64,000 nt of DNA from an uncultured Microbacterium sp. (GCF_947488465.1 NZ_CANKZA010000004.1:124001-188000); one strand, 5' to 3'. Shown: positions 20,101 to 28,855, numbered from the stretch's first letter. A program made the numbers and translations. The notes: a model not told the origin generated them from the sequence alone.

Positions 20101-21676
20101 ATGTCGCCCCGGCAGCAACGAAGATGTCGCCGTTCGCCCACGTGCAACCGTATCCCAGAATGTAATCGGCGAGGCTCGCCCCGCTGGCGCCGGTTTCGGC
20201 GATTGTGTACACCGCACCGGCTGTCACCGACAGCGGTCCGACAGCGGGCGTCTGAGTGCCGGCTGCAGCACCCGTAGTCGTCACTGACGCGAGATTCGCG
20301 CCACTTCCGGAAAGCCGAACATCGAGCGTGAACTGGTCTCCGGAGTTCAGGCGACCGATCGGAAGATTCTTCTGCAGGGTCAGCGTCGGCGGCACGCTAC
20401 CGCAGCTCGCGAGATCAGTTATCGCATACCCCGACTTCGTAGCAGTGCTGGTCAGCGCGCCCGTCGTCGCGTTGACAATTGCCAGCGTGCTCGTCGGCGG
20501 GTCTGCCGTGCTCGCTCGGGAGACCCACAGGTTGCCGGAAGAATCGTAAGCCAGGCCGCTCCAAGGCTGATTTGTCGTTGTCCCGATCGCGACGGTGCGC
20601 ACTGTGGCCGTGAAGCCAGTAGTCCCTGCCGTCGTGCGCACCGAGTTCGCAGCAAGCTGGTAGAGCCGACTGCTCGTGCCGCTGTTCGCGTGACTCCAGA
20701 GGATCAGGAGGTTGCCTTGAGCGTCGAAAGCGATATCGCCTCCGGCACCGGCGCTGATCTGGTCGCTCGTGAACAGCGTGACGCGCGACACCTGCCCGAT
20801 CCAACTATCGGCGGTGACGTTGTAGGCAAAGAGTTCGAGGTGGACTTGCCCTAGAAACGTGCGCGTGAAGTTGCCGAAGTAGAGATAGTCGACGCCACTG
20901 ATGCGTGTCATGGCAGCTAGGACGGGCGTTCCCAGGTTGGCGACGTTGCCGATATTTGCGGAGTAGACGGACGATGCGATGTCACCGGTCGCGGCAAGAC
21001 GATAGATCGATAGCTGATCCGCGACACGCGCCACAGACCACGCACCGGATCCGTCCGGTGAAATCGCGAGCGCGCCAGCCTGGTTTCCGATAGTTCCTGT
21101 GACCGCATCGCTTCCGGCGCCCTCCAGCAGGAGGGAACGGACGCTTGTGGCCGCGGCGGGAGTGTCGAGCGAGTACACCCCGGGAGCGCTGCAATAGGTG
21201 GCGCCCGCCGCTAGGCGCGCGACGCTCGGTCCGGCGGCCTCCTCCGTGGGCGTTCCGTCGTTCACCACGGGCTCTGCGTCGCTGTTCGCATTCACATCGC
21301 CCGACTCCGTCGAGACGATCGGAGCATCCACGTCGTCGACAGCTTCCGCGACCTCGCTTGACTCGGTGTCGGGCGTCTCAATCGCCTCCGGCTCGGCAGC
21401 AATCGCAGCGGCGTCGGGCTCGGGCTCATCCGCGGGCGGGGACACAGACCCAACTGATTCGGAGTCGGGCAGCGCGTCGCCCTCGATGACGGCCGCATCG
21501 GGCGTGGGGATGAAAGTCTCGGCGCTGCTGATGGTGGGGGGCATTCCGGCAAAGAGCAAGGCGCCGCACAGGACACCGACGAAGAGGTTGTACGTGCGCC
21601 GGCTCAACGGCACGGTTCTGGAAGTCGTCGTCGCGCGAAGACGCGACGAGCTTCCGTTCCGTGCAGGCGTGCGCAT
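17114..21676 (-). CDS. Large LPXTG-anchored tip pilin / adhesin
   Basis: Surface protein of 1520 aa, probably the pilus tip adhesin. The start is ATG 21676 with GGGAGG 7 nt upstream. Order: long basic n-region and signal peptide; an acidic Ala/Glu/Asp-rich stretch; a beta-propeller-like region ending DLASCG; three beta-sandwich repeats of the form LQK...QFTLDI...TCTITN; a second propeller-like region also ending DLASCG; a fourth sandwich repeat; then a C-terminal SpaA-like domain with E-box YSLTESKAPAGF. It ends with the sorting signal IPLTG (about 1481-1485), a membrane segment and a RRRRPR tail. The propeller-plus-sandwich unit looks internally duplicated. GC content appears lower than in the ribosomal neighbours, compatible with acquisition. 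Confidence 0.88.
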   Translation of the reverse strand: MRTPARNGSSSRLRATTTSRTVPLSRRTYNLFVGVLCGALLFAGMPPTISSAETFIPTPDAAVIEGDALPDSESVGSVSPPADEPEPDAAAIAAEPEAIETPDTESSEVAEAVDDVDAPIVSTESGDVNANSDAEPVVNDGTPTEEAAGPSVARLAAGATYCSAPGVYSLDTPAAATSVRSLLLEGAGSDAVTGTIGNQAGALAISPDGSGAWSVARVADQLSIYRLAATGDIASSVYSANIGNVANLGTPVLAAMTRISGVDYLYFGNFTRTFLGQVHLELFAYNVTADSWIGQVSRVTLFTSDQISAGAGGDIAFDAQGNLLILWSHANSGTSSRLYQLAANSVRTTAGTTGFTATVRTVAIGTTTNQPWSGLAYDSSGNLWVSRASTADPPTSTLAIVNATTGALTSTATKSGYAITDLASCGSVPPTLTLQKNLPIGRLNSGDQFTLDVRLSGSGANLASVTTTGAAAGTQTPAVGPLSVTAGAVYTIAETGASGASLADYILGYGCTWANGDIFVAAGATLSVNSGRAQATLPPIPSGRNAQALTCTITNVAKAVALTLEASLTSARFAATDQFTLDIRQSGSQTNLSQATTTTSAATGPQAPAAGPLNVVAGAVYTIAQTGAAGASLGAYTFTYGCVWADGSTFVAAGSSLTYNINTGRASATLPGIPTDRDGQALACTVVNTAKNAADVPPRLDLQKNIASRTAGHQFHLAVNRTFDNALLTENTTTGTTNGLQTATVARTTAEQGVTYTISEGAAGSAGTLLGYAASFACTWSGGGELARGVLSVGANGRLQSMLPAIPAGYNGQVLTCTITNQLTPPQALDCSVDSVYALHRTTAGQYAKRVTSSGMSTGTTVPNRVSFGTTDNQNALAVNLDGSAAIAVTQAPNGSGQLVMRKWTAALGNGTPTASILTRTGATTPATPSDFVGGAIDPTTGDYYFGGYSGSNFRLFVVRADASTFQFVRNISIPGAGTGNANGDITFDASGNLYLVWSLGTTHVLARLDAGKVNSNGDAVRIAFLASNDTFNGITFNGRGELFASGGFGIKRLDPSTGQPMGGTNGNGIVDTTTGVVDLASCGLPPTMRLQKEVDGRVVSTDQFGLEIRADGAGTGIDDVVVQSATTAGSTTGIQTQYAGSMVVTVGKSYVIREVGAPADLNRYIASYSCQWSDDTAPSDAAVLSPSGAARQASVGPIPSAADLGTARGKAGQQLVCTITNTPVFDATVVATKTILDPSGANPTPGVGWAITSTRLTTSTAGTTISTPATKTTISGGAVPTPWTVGIPNSSAFVNLQVAEAQQPGHDLVPGTGSGSSLAGSYCTVTPPIGQPRTVLITATTVQVSGVKAGDRVECSFVNRQRAGSVTWQKVDAASTTTFLSGAEWALTGPNVPAGTIVVDCIAASDSLCAGSGTYVDRDARAGHFRITQLLHGTYSLTESKAPAGFIRSDEVHTFIISPSALDYSFAASFENERIPMPEIPLTGGTARDAFVIAGGMLIGLALLGAWIHRRRRPRDSPI

Positions 21677-21826
21677 AACGTACCCTCCCGAGAAGGTGCC
21701 GCCGCAGTGTGCGGGATGCGACGGGAACGACCCTCCCACAGAAGAGCCGGCGTGACTCTCCCCCAGGAGGATACTGTTCACGAGCCTATAGCGACATCCC
21801 GACTCAAAGCGAATCGACGGACGCGA

Positions 21827-22669
21827 TCACGGCAGCACGCGTACGACGACGCCTTCCTCAGAGACCGGCACGGAGGCAACGCCGTCCACCGGTGTCACCG
21901 TTGTAACCTGACCGCTCACGGCGGTCACCTCGACGGCGCCCTCCGCCTTCATCTGCACCGTGGTGGCACCCGCCGGAGCCCAGGCGAATCTTGTCAGATC
22001 GTCGCCGTCGCCGAAGGCGTACGAGAGCACGTCAGCAGACAAGGGCTCAGCCGCGGCGGCCTCATGATCAGCGAGGTGGGTGATCACCAGTGCAACGGCC
22101 ATTGCGACCGGCTTGGGCGGCAGAGCGGTGACACCCGAGATCGGCTGGCCGAAGAGCCCGAAGTTCCCCTCGTGCACGGTGGGATCCGGGCTGTCGTTGA
22201 TCAGGTCGTACCAGAAGAACTTCTCGACTCCGTTGCCGAATGCCGTGATCGAGGCTTTGAACGCGAACTCCGCTTGTTCGAGCTGCGACGGCATGCCGCC
22301 TGTGGAGGTCGATCCGAGCTCAGTGATCCAGATGGGCAGGGTTCCCCCGCCGTAGGTCTGCATGCTCTCTCGTGACGTCGTGATGATCGTCCCAAGCGCG
22401 GCCGGGTCGGTCACGATCTGATAGGGGTGGTAGCTCGCGGCATCCGCATACGTCATGCCACCGGCCTGCCAGAGGCCATCGAACCAGGCCGCGTCATAGT
22501 TGGCCGTCGACCCCGCAACCAGCGGAAGATCAGGATCGACCGCGCGAACGTTGTCGTGGACGGTCTGCAGCAGCGGGACGTAGCACGTGGGCGCCGTGCC
22601 GCAGCCGGTCTTGTTGAAGCGTTCGGAGTGGTCTCGAAGGATGTTTTTAAGCACTGCCGGACAAGACAA
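21827..22669 (-). pseudogene. Remnant of a glycoside hydrolase, 5' truncated
   Basis: Open frame of about 280 codons resembling the C-terminal two thirds of a TIM-barrel glycoside hydrolase. YHPYQIV and the strand WITELGSTSTGG (candidate catalytic Glu) are followed by a beta-domain. No signal peptide or N-terminal barrel half with its acid/base motif is visible. The frame begins at a TTG inside the terminator of the upstream gene, without a ribosome site, so the 5' end appears to have been deleted. The exact GH family is not assigned. Confidence 0.6.
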
Positions 22670-22700
22670 GAGGGGCCGGGAGCGATGCCCCCGACCCCTC
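22670..22700 (-). terminator. Terminator hairpin after the small antitoxin-like gene
   Basis: GAGGGG pairs with CCCCTC at the ends of the interval, with an inner 4-bp GC stem. On the minus strand the stem is followed by TTGTCTTGT. It lies 13 nt after the stop at 22714. Confidence 0.6.
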
Positions 22701-22713
22701 TCCGAGTGGATTC

Positions 22714-22929
22714 TTACTCGTTGCCGACTGCCTTGTCGATGTTGTCGCGCACGCCGTCGACATGGGCGTCGACGCTGTCGGGAGCCACCTTCTTGACGAA
22801 CTCAGCGGCGGCGTCGAGGACGTTGTCGCTCACGTCTTCTGCCTGATCGCTCTTGATCACCTCGTCGATCTTCGCCTTGTTCTGCTCCAGGAAGTCCTTG
22901 CCCTGATTGACCAGATCTTCGATTCCCAT
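22714..22929 (-). CDS. Small acidic protein, Rv0909-type antitoxin-like
   Basis: Protein of 71 aa starting MGIEDLVNQGKDFLEQNKAK. GGGAGGGG sits upstream of ATG 22929; the longer frame to 23130 crosses a palindromic repeat and is not coding-like. It is charged, predicted helical, with Asp/Lys-rich heptad-like spacing, and resembles small actinobacterial proteins annotated as Rv0909-family antitoxins or stress proteins. No toxin partner is adjacent. The function is unknown. Confidence 0.6.
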   Translation of the reverse strand: MGIEDLVNQGKDFLEQNKAKIDEVIKSDQAEDVSDNVLDAAAEFVKKVAPDSVDAHVDGVRDNIDKAVGNE

Positions 22930-23033
22930 TACGGCCCCTCCCGCGCGCAGACTCTCCGCACACAGAAGACATCTTGGCGTGAGTGCGGGCGACTTGTCAC
23001 GCGTGATTTCCGCGGTTGCCGCGCGCGCCGCGC

Positions 23034-23096
23034 GAGGAGATGTACACCCATGAGGTGGATGCCGCGGCATCCACCCTCCACTCGGTACATCTCCTC
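23034..23096. repeat. Nested palindromic element, copy 2 (best preserved)
   Basis: Outer arms GAGGAGATGTAC (23034-23045) and GTACATCTCCTC (23085-23096) are a perfect 12-bp inverted repeat. The centre 23054-23075 is a perfect 22-bp palindrome around GGATGCCGCGGCATCC. Total length is 63 bp. Confidence 0.9.
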
Positions 23097-23216
23097 CCGG
23101 GGAGCACGCGGGTAGACACAAGACACGCAATACACGCGCCGCGGAGTGCGAGGCGCGAGCTGCCGTGCCCGTCCACCACGCGGCTCATTGCCCCGCTCGT
23201 CCTCCGCGCACCGCGC

Positions 23217-23279
23217 GAGGAGATGTACACGCACGAGGAGGATGCCGCGGCATCCACCCTCCGCTCGGCACATCTCCTC
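23217..23279. repeat. Nested palindromic element, copy 3
   Basis: Same architecture and length as copy 2: left arm GAGGAGATGTAC (23217-23228), core GGATGCCGCGGCATCC (23240-23255) and right arm GCACATCTCCTC (23268-23279, one mismatch). It is in direct orientation to copy 2 with a start-to-start distance of 183 bp. Confidence 0.9.
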
Positions 23280-23333
23280 CTTGGGAGCGCGCGGGCACGC
23301 AGTGAAGAGGCGCGGCAGGAGTATGCGCAGAGA

Positions 23334-23370
23334 TGCCTCCACAGGTCGGTGGGGGCCGAAACTGTCCACA
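23334..23370 (+). promoter_or_regulatory. Paired DnaA-box-like motif upstream of the DUF559 gene
   Basis: TGCCTCCACAG (23334-23344), 18 nt, then TGTCCAC (23363-23369), the second reading CTGTCCACA. Both elements and the spacing match the region ahead of the paralogue at 33-1016. The distance to the ATG at 23422 is 52 nt. Confidence 0.4.
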
Positions 23371-23421
23371 GATGCGCGCACAGCATGCTCCGGGCTTCGG
23401 GCGGCGCGGCACGCTGTGCAG

Positions 23422-24267
23422 ATGAGTTCCTCCTCTCGCGCTGCCGCACTGCGCACTGTCACCACCCGCGATGGTCTGGCTCGCCTTCGCGACCTGCGGG
23501 ATGCGGGGCATTCGCGGCGCACGATCGACGGCCTGCGGGCGGATGGCGCCCTGATCACCGCCGGTCGGGGATGGGTCGCGCTTCCCGGGGCCGACCCGTA
23601 CCTCGTGGCCGCGGCGCGCGCCGGAATCGTGCTGACGTGCGTGACCGCCGCCGCGCGGCGCGGGTTGTGGATGCCGGAGGGCATCGCGACGCCGCACGTC
23701 GGTGCCCCCGCTCACTCCAGCCGCGCTGCAGGACTCCCGGCGCGTGTGCACTGGACTGCTCCCCTTGTCCCCCGGCATCCGTCATCGCTTGTTGACCCCA
23801 TCGAGAACGTGCTGCAGATCGTGGCGACCTGTCAGCCTTATGAACATGCGCTCGCTGTCTGGGAATCCGCACTCCACCAGAAGCTCACCGACATCGATCT
23901 CCTCCGCGGCTTCACCTGGGGGCCCGCTGCGCGGCGGCTACTCGCCGACGCGCAGCCGTGGTCCGATGCCGGGCTCGAGACCTATGTGGTCCCGAGGCTG
24001 CGGTGGCTGCGCCTACCGCTCCGTCGGCAGACCTGGCTCTACGGTCACCGCGTCGACCTCCTGATCGGTGACAGACTCGTGCTGCAGATCGATGGCGGCA
24101 CCCACGTCGGACGGCAGCGGGAGAGCGATATCGCCCACGACGCCGAGCTCCGTCTCCGGGGATATACGGTCTTCCGCGTGGGCTATCGGCAGATGATGCA
24201 CGACTGGCCCGCCGTGCAGGATCTCCTCATGCGCGCGGTCGCCCAGGGGCTGCACCAGGCGCGCTGA
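23422..24267 (+). CDS. DUF559 domain protein with AbiEi-like N-terminus
   Basis: Protein of 281 aa starting MSSSSRAAALRTV. The N-terminal half is winged-helix/AbiEi-like (TRDGLARLRDL ... GRGWVALPG). The C-terminal half is a DUF559, Vsr-like endonuclease fold: VDLLIGDRLVLQIDGGTHV, then a charged helix, then GYTVFRVGYRQMMHDW. The Asp/Glu-x-DGG-x-H arrangement is the family's putative metal site. It is one of only a few plus-strand genes here. It lies between nested palindrome copies 2-3 (upstream) and 4-7 (downstream). Paralogue of 33-1016; function unproven. Confidence 0.78.
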   Translation: MSSSSRAAALRTVTTRDGLARLRDLRDAGHSRRTIDGLRADGALITAGRGWVALPGADPYLVAAARAGIVLTCVTAAARRGLWMPEGIATPHVGAPAHSSRAAGLPARVHWTAPLVPRHPSSLVDPIENVLQIVATCQPYEHALAVWESALHQKLTDIDLLRGFTWGPAARRLLADAQPWSDAGLETYVVPRLRWLRLPLRRQTWLYGHRVDLLIGDRLVLQIDGGTHVGRQRESDIAHDAELRLRGYTVFRVGYRQMMHDWPAVQDLLMRAVAQGLHQAR

Positions 24268-24282
24268 GCGCGTGCACGACGG

Positions 24283-24346
24283 GAGGAGAAGTACACAACA
24301 GAGGGCGGATGCCGCAGCATCCACCCTTATATGCACACATCTCCTC
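24283..24346. repeat. Nested palindromic element, copy 4
   Basis: Left arm GAGGAGAAGTAC (24283-24294), core GGATGCCGCAGCATCC (24307-24322), right arm ACACATCTCCTC (24335-24346). The arms have diverged but the spacing is kept. It starts 16 bp after the DUF559 stop codon. Confidence 0.8.
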
Positions 24347-24401
24347 ATGCCGCGTACACACCGGGCGAAGAACACGGGCCACCGCCGCTGGACGCCGCAC
24401 A

Positions 24402-24429
24402 GCGGGTGGATGCCGCAGCATCTACCCGC
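24402..24429. repeat. Nested palindromic element, partial copy 5
   Basis: Core palindrome with extended GCGGGT/ACCCGC flanks, 28 nt with one G-T position. The right side continues into a degenerate CACATGTCCTC; the left outer arm is missing. Confidence 0.6.
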
Positions 24430-24530
24430 ATGCGCGCACATGTCCTCGTGCCCGGCGCCCGGACCCGGTGCACGGCGCACCAGGGTCTGAGTAGTGCCAA
24501 CGGAGTTGGGCGCCACGGCAGGAAATGACC

Positions 24531-24710
24531 ACAACAGAGGGCGAATACCGCAGCATCCCCCTCATGCGTGTACATCTCCTCACGCCGTGTACACGCAGGG
24601 GCAGCACAGGCGCCCCGCGCGGGGTGCGCTGCGCGCTGGCACACCGGGAGGAGAAGTACACAACAGAGGGCGGATGCCGCAGCATCCCCCTCATGCGTGT
24701 ACATCTCCTC
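24531..24710. repeat. Nested palindromic elements, copies 6 and 7, in a 130-bp direct repeat
   Basis: Copy 7 is intact: arms GAGGAGAAGTAC (24648-24659) and GTACATCTCCTC (24699-24710), core 24672-24687. Copy 6 has a decayed core (24542-24557) and left arm but a perfect right arm (24570-24581). About 70 bp beginning ACAACAGAGGGCG recur at 24531 and 24661 almost unchanged, so this pair arose by local duplication. Apart from these elements and the tuf terminator, 24268-24849 holds no gene. Confidence 0.8.
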
Positions 24711-24797
24711 ACGCCGCGTACACGCAGGGGCAGCGCCCCGTGCGCGCACGCGCGAGGACGAGCACAGACACCCCTCACACTCACACCCGCACAGCAC

Positions 24798-24836
24798 AGA
24801 ACGCCCCCGGGAGCACGAGGCTCCCGGGGGCGTTCT
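24798..24836 (-). terminator. Terminator of tuf
   Basis: Perfect 16-bp GC-rich stem: 24798-24813 (AGAACGCCCCCGGGAG) pairs with 24821-24836 around a 7-nt loop. It lies 14 nt beyond the tuf stop. There is no U tract, as is common in high-GC actinobacteria. Confidence 0.85.
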
Positions 24837-24849
24837 AGATCACGCGGTA

Positions 24850-26043
24850 TTACTTCAGGATCTTGGTGACGGTGCCGGCACCAACGGTGCGGCCACCCTC
24901 ACGGATCGCGAAGCCGAGTCCGTCTTCCATGGCGATGGGCTGGATCAGCTCAACCGTCATGTCCGTGGTGTCGCCGGGCATGACCATCTCGGTGCCCTCG
25001 GGCAGGGAGATGACGCCGGTGACGTCCGTGGTGCGGAAGTAGAACTGCGGGCGGTAGTTCGTGTAGAAGGGGTTGTGACGGCCACCCTCCTCCTTGGACA
25101 GGATGTACGCCGTGCCCTCGAAGTTGGTGTGGGGCGTAACCGAACCCGGCTTGACGACAACCTGGCCACGCTCGACGTCGTCACGCTTGGTGCCGCGCAG
25201 GAGCAGACCACAGTTCTCGCCGGCCCACGCCTCGTCGAGCTGCTTGTGGAACATCTCGATACCCGTGACGATGGTCTTCTGCGTCGGGCGGATGCCGACG
25301 ATCTCGACCTCGGAGTTGATGGCCAGCGTGCCACGCTCGGCGCGACCCGTGACGACCGTGCCACGACCGGTGATGGTGAAGACGTCCTCGATCGGCATGA
25401 GGAACGGCTTGTCCTTGTCACGCACGGGGTCGGGGATGTTCTCGTCGACGGCTTCCATGAGCTCGACGATGGAGTTGACCCACTGCTCGTCACCCTCGAG
25501 AGCCTTCAGGCCCGAGACGCGGACGACGGGAGCGTTGTCGCCGTCGAAGTTCTGCGAGCTGAGCAGCTCACGGACCTCGAGCTCGACGAGCTCCAGGATC
25601 TCCTCGTCGTCGACCATGTCGCTCTTGTTCAGCGCGACCAGCAGGTAGGGAACGCCGACCTGCTTGGCGAGCAGCACGTGCTCACGCGTCTGAGCCATCG
25701 GACCGTCAGTGGCGGCGACCACGAGGATCGCGCCGTCCATCTGAGCAGCACCGGTGATCATGTTCTTGATGTAGTCGGCGTGACCCGGGGCGTCGACGTG
25801 CGCGTAGTGACGCTTCGGGGTCTCGTACTCGACGTGCGAGATGTTGATCGTGATGCCGCGCTGACGCTCTTCGGGAGCGGAGTCGATCGACGCGAAGTCA
25901 CGCTGCACGTTGGTCGCGGACGGGAACTTGTCAGCAAGCACCTTCGAGATCGCTGCGGTGAGCGTGGTCTTGCCGTGGTCGACGTGACCGATCGTTCCGA
26001 TGTTTACGTGCGGCTTGGTGCGCTCGAACTTGGCCTTAGCCAC
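24850..26043 (-). CDS. tuf: Elongation factor Tu
   Basis: GTPase of 397 aa that delivers aminoacyl-tRNA to the ribosome. It has [22 protein letters not shown] and NKSD nucleotide-binding motifs, effector region [14 protein letters not shown], and domains 2-3 of normal length. It starts at GTG 26043 with an AGGAGG box upstream. It is last in the str cluster, separated from fusA by a hairpin and probably its own promoter. Confidence 0.98.
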   Translation of the reverse strand: MAKAKFERTKPHVNIGTIGHVDHGKTTLTAAISKVLADKFPSATNVQRDFASIDSAPEERQRGITINISHVEYETPKRHYAHVDAPGHADYIKNMITGAAQMDGAILVVAATDGPMAQTREHVLLAKQVGVPYLLVALNKSDMVDDEEILELVELEVRELLSSQNFDGDNAPVVRVSGLKALEGDEQWVNSIVELMEAVDENIPDPVRDKDKPFLMPIEDVFTITGRGTVVTGRAERGTLAINSEVEIVGIRPTQKTIVTGIEMFHKQLDEAWAGENCGLLLRGTKRDDVERGQVVVKPGSVTPHTNFEGTAYILSKEEGGRHNPFYTNYRPQFYFRTTDVTGVISLPEGTEMVMPGDTTDMTVELIQPIAMEDGLGFAIREGGRTVGAGTVTKILK

Positions 26044-26118
26044 TGGGTCCTCCTCAGGACGTTCGTGTAGAGGTCCCGGTCGCTGGTTTGCGACCGGTGC
26101 TCTACGGGGATGGTGTCA

Positions 26119-26124
26119 GTGTAG
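26119..26124 (-). promoter_or_regulatory. tuf: Candidate -10 of a tuf promoter
   Basis: TACACT on the minus strand between the fusA terminator and the GTG start of tuf, giving a leader of about 70 nt. No convincing -35 is visible, so this is tentative. Confidence 0.3.
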
Positions 26125-26151
26125 TTGACGGTTCTGTATTCAGTTTGGGTG

Positions 26152-26184
26152 GATGCTGTGCGCCTCCGTGGCGCACAGCATCCG
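26152..26184 (-). terminator. Hairpin between fusA and tuf
   Basis: Perfect 13-bp stem: GGATGCTGTGCGC (26152-26164) with GCGCACAGCATCC (26172-26184), loop of 7 nt. It lies 11 nt after the fusA stop and probably separates fusA from tuf expression. Confidence 0.75.
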
Positions 26185-26195
26185 GCCAGGCGGTG

Positions 26196-28310
26196 TTACT
26201 CGCCCTTGTTCTTCTGGACGATCTCGTCGGCGACGGCCCGCGGGACCTCCGCGTACGAGTCGAACTCCATCGAGTAGACGGCGCGGCCCGAGGTCTTCGA
26301 GCGCAGGTCGCCGATGTATCCGAACATCTCCGACAGCGGAACGAGAGCACGGACGATCTTGATGCCCGAACCATCCTCCATCGACTGGATCTGGCCGCGA
26401 CGGCTGTTCAAGTCGCCGATGACGTCGCCCATGTACTCCTCGGGCACGCGCACCTCGACCGCCATGAGCGGCTCGAGGATGACGGGGTTCGCCTTGCGGA
26501 GCGCCTCTTTGAAGCCCATCGATCCGGCGATCTTGAACGCCATTTCGGAGGAGTCGACATCGTGCGATGCACCGTCGAGCAGGATCGCCTTGACGCCCAC
26601 GATGGGGTAGCCGGCGAGCACGCCGACGTTCATCGCGTCCTGGAACCCCTGGTTGGTCGGCTCGATGTACTCACGCGGGATGCGGCCACCGGTGACCTTG
26701 TTCTCGAACTCGTACGTCTGGTCGGACGCGAGATCGAGGGGCTCGATCGCGAACTGGATCTTCGCGAACTGGCCCGAACCACCGGTCTGCTTCTTGTGCG
26801 TGTAGTCGTGACGCTCGACGGCCTTCTTGATCGTTTCGCGGTAGGCCACCTGGGGCTTGCCGACGTTGGCCTCGACGTTGAACTCGCGCTTCATGCGGTC
26901 CACGAGGATGTCGAGGTGCAGCTCGCCCATGCCCTTGATGACCGTCTGGCCGGTGTCGGCGTTCAGCTCGGTGCGGAAGGTCGGGTCTTCTTCGGCGAGC
27001 TTCTGGATCGCGACGCCGAGCTTCTCCTGGTCGGCCTTGGTCTTCGGCTCGATGGCGACCTCGATGACGGGCTCGGGGAAGGTCATCGACTCGAGGACGA
27101 CGGGCGCGGCCGGGTCGGTCAGGGTGTCACCGGTGGTGGTGTCCTTCAGGCCGATGACGGCGTAGATGTTGCCGGCGGAAACCGCCGGAACCGGGATCTC
27201 CTTGTTGGCGTGCATCTGGAAGATCTTCCCGATGCGCTCCTTCTTGCCCTTGGTCGAGTTGATGACCTGCGCACCGGAGTCAAGGCGACCCGAGTAGACG
27301 CGGATGTAGGTGAGGCGACCGAAGAACGGGTGCACCGCGACCTTGAATGCGAGAGCCGCGAACGGGTCCTCAGCGTCGGGGTGGCGCTCGATGATCGCGT
27401 CGTAGTCCTTCGGGTCGTGCGCCTCGATGGCGCCGACGTCGAGGGGGTTCGGCAGGTAGTCGATGACCGCATCGAGCATGGGCTGCACGCCGCGGTTCTT
27501 GAACGCCGACCCACACAGCACGGGGTAGATCTCGCTCGCGACGGTGAGCTTGCGGATCGCGCCCTTGATCTCGGCGACCGTGAGCTCTTCGCCACCGAAG
27601 AACTTCTCCAGCAGCGCGTCATCGGTCTCGGCGACCGTCTCCAGCAGACGCTGACGGTACTCGGCGGCCTTCTCGGCGAGGTCGGCGGGGATCTCCTGGA
27701 TCTCGTACTTGGCGCCCATGGTCACGTCACCCTTGGAGTCACCGGGCCACACGAGCGCCCGCATCTCGACGAGGTCGATGACCCCGAGGAAGTCGTTCTC
27801 CGCACCGATCGGCAGCTGGATGACGAGGGGCTTGGCGCCCAGGCGGCTGATGATCGTGTCGACCGTGAAGTAGAAGTCGGCGCCGAGCTTGTCCATCTTG
27901 TTGACGAAGCAGATGCGCGGGACGTTGTACTTGTCGGCCTGACGCCACACGGTCTCGGACTGGGGCTCAACGCCCTCCTTGCCGTCGAAGACGGCGACGG
28001 CACCGTCGAGGACGCGGAGCGAACGCTCCACCTCGACCGTGAAGTCCACGTGACCGGGGGTGTCGATGATGTTGATCTGGTTCTTGTTCCAGTAGCAGGT
28101 CACAGCGGCAGACGTGATCGTGATGCCGCGCTCCTTCTCCTGCTCCATCCAGTCAGTCGTCGATGCGCCGTCGTGCGTCTCACCGATCTTGTGGTTGACA
28201 CCCGTGTAGAAGAGGATGCGCTCGGTCGTCGTCGTCTTGCCGGCATCGATGTGCGCCATGATGCCGATGTTGCGGACCTTGTTGAGGTCGGTGAGCACTT
28301 CTTGTGCCAC
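26196..28310 (-). CDS. fusA: Elongation factor G
   Basis: Translocase GTPase of 704 aa. Motifs: [31 protein letters not shown] and [10 protein letters not shown], followed by domains II-V of usual length ([17 protein letters not shown] domain IV and the C-terminal [12 protein letters not shown]). It starts at GTG 28310. It is third in the str operon after rpsL and rpsG. Confidence 0.98.
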   Translation of the reverse strand: MAQEVLTDLNKVRNIGIMAHIDAGKTTTTERILFYTGVNHKIGETHDGASTTDWMEQEKERGITITSAAVTCYWNKNQINIIDTPGHVDFTVEVERSLRVLDGAVAVFDGKEGVEPQSETVWRQADKYNVPRICFVNKMDKLGADFYFTVDTIISRLGAKPLVIQLPIGAENDFLGVIDLVEMRALVWPGDSKGDVTMGAKYEIQEIPADLAEKAAEYRQRLLETVAETDDALLEKFFGGEELTVAEIKGAIRKLTVASEIYPVLCGSAFKNRGVQPMLDAVIDYLPNPLDVGAIEAHDPKDYDAIIERHPDAEDPFAALAFKVAVHPFFGRLTYIRVYSGRLDSGAQVINSTKGKKERIGKIFQMHANKEIPVPAVSAGNIYAVIGLKDTTTGDTLTDPAAPVVLESMTFPEPVIEVAIEPKTKADQEKLGVAIQKLAEEDPTFRTELNADTGQTVIKGMGELHLDILVDRMKREFNVEANVGKPQVAYRETIKKAVERHDYTHKKQTGGSGQFAKIQFAIEPLDLASDQTYEFENKVTGGRIPREYIEPTNQGFQDAMNVGVLAGYPIVGVKAILLDGASHDVDSSEMAFKIAGSMGFKEALRKANPVILEPLMAVEVRVPEEYMGDVIGDLNSRRGQIQSMEDGSGIKIVRALVPLSEMFGYIGDLRSKTSGRAVYSMEFDSYAEVPRAVADEIVQKNKGE

Positions 28311-28384
28311 GGGGTGTCCTTACTTGTGGTGGGGAATGTCGCGGGGATGACCGGCCCAGGTGGGCCGGCCATCGGAAACGCTGA

Positions 28385-28855
28385 TTACCAGCGGTAGTGC
28401 GCGAAGGCGCGGTTCGACTCGGCCATCTTGTGGGTGTCTTCGCGGCGCTTGACCGCGGCACCCAGGCCGTTCGAGGCGTCGAGGATCTCGTTCTGCAGAC
28501 GCTCGGTCATCGTCTTCTCACGACGACCCTTCGCGTAGGAGACGAGCCAGCGCAGCGCGAGCGTGTTGGCGCGGTGCGGCTTGACCTCGACGGGCACCTG
28601 GTAGGTCGAGCCACCGACGCGGCGGCTCTTGACCTCGAGGGTCGGACGGACGTTGTCGAGCGCCTTCTTCAGCGTGGCGACGGCATCCTGACCGTTCTTG
28701 GCTTCGACACCCTTGAGCGCGGTGTAGACGATCGACTCGGCGATCGACTTCTTGCCGTCGACGAGGATCTTGTTCACCAGCTGGGTGACGATCGGAGCAC
28801 CGTAGACCGGGTCGTTGACGACGACGCGGCGGGGTGCGGGTCCCTTGCGAGGCAT
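28385..28855 (-). CDS. rpsG: 30S ribosomal protein S7
   Basis: Head-assembly protein of 156 aa, starting [19 protein letters not shown] and ending [15 protein letters not shown]. It lies 5 nt after rpsL in the str operon. Confidence 0.97.
   Translation of the reverse strand: MPRKGPAPRRVVVNDPVYGAPIVTQLVNKILVDGKKSIAESIVYTALKGVEAKNGQDAVATLKKALDNVRPTLEVKSRRVGGSTYQVPVEVKPHRANTLALRWLVSYAKGRREKTMTERLQNEILDASNGLGAAVKRREDTHKMAESNRAFAHYRW

Noticed and set aside
22930..23421. Coding frames crossing the palindromic elements
   Set aside because: They arise because each element is readable in several frames; no start signals or conserved products.
13705..24849. Integrative element with integrase or attachment sites around the pilus region
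   Set aside because: No integrase, transposase, tRNA or direct-repeat attachment site was seen; only the palindromic elements mark the edges.
26088..28397. 769-codon plus-strand frame antisense to fusA
   Set aside because: Shadow of fusA; composition and lack of start signals argue against coding.
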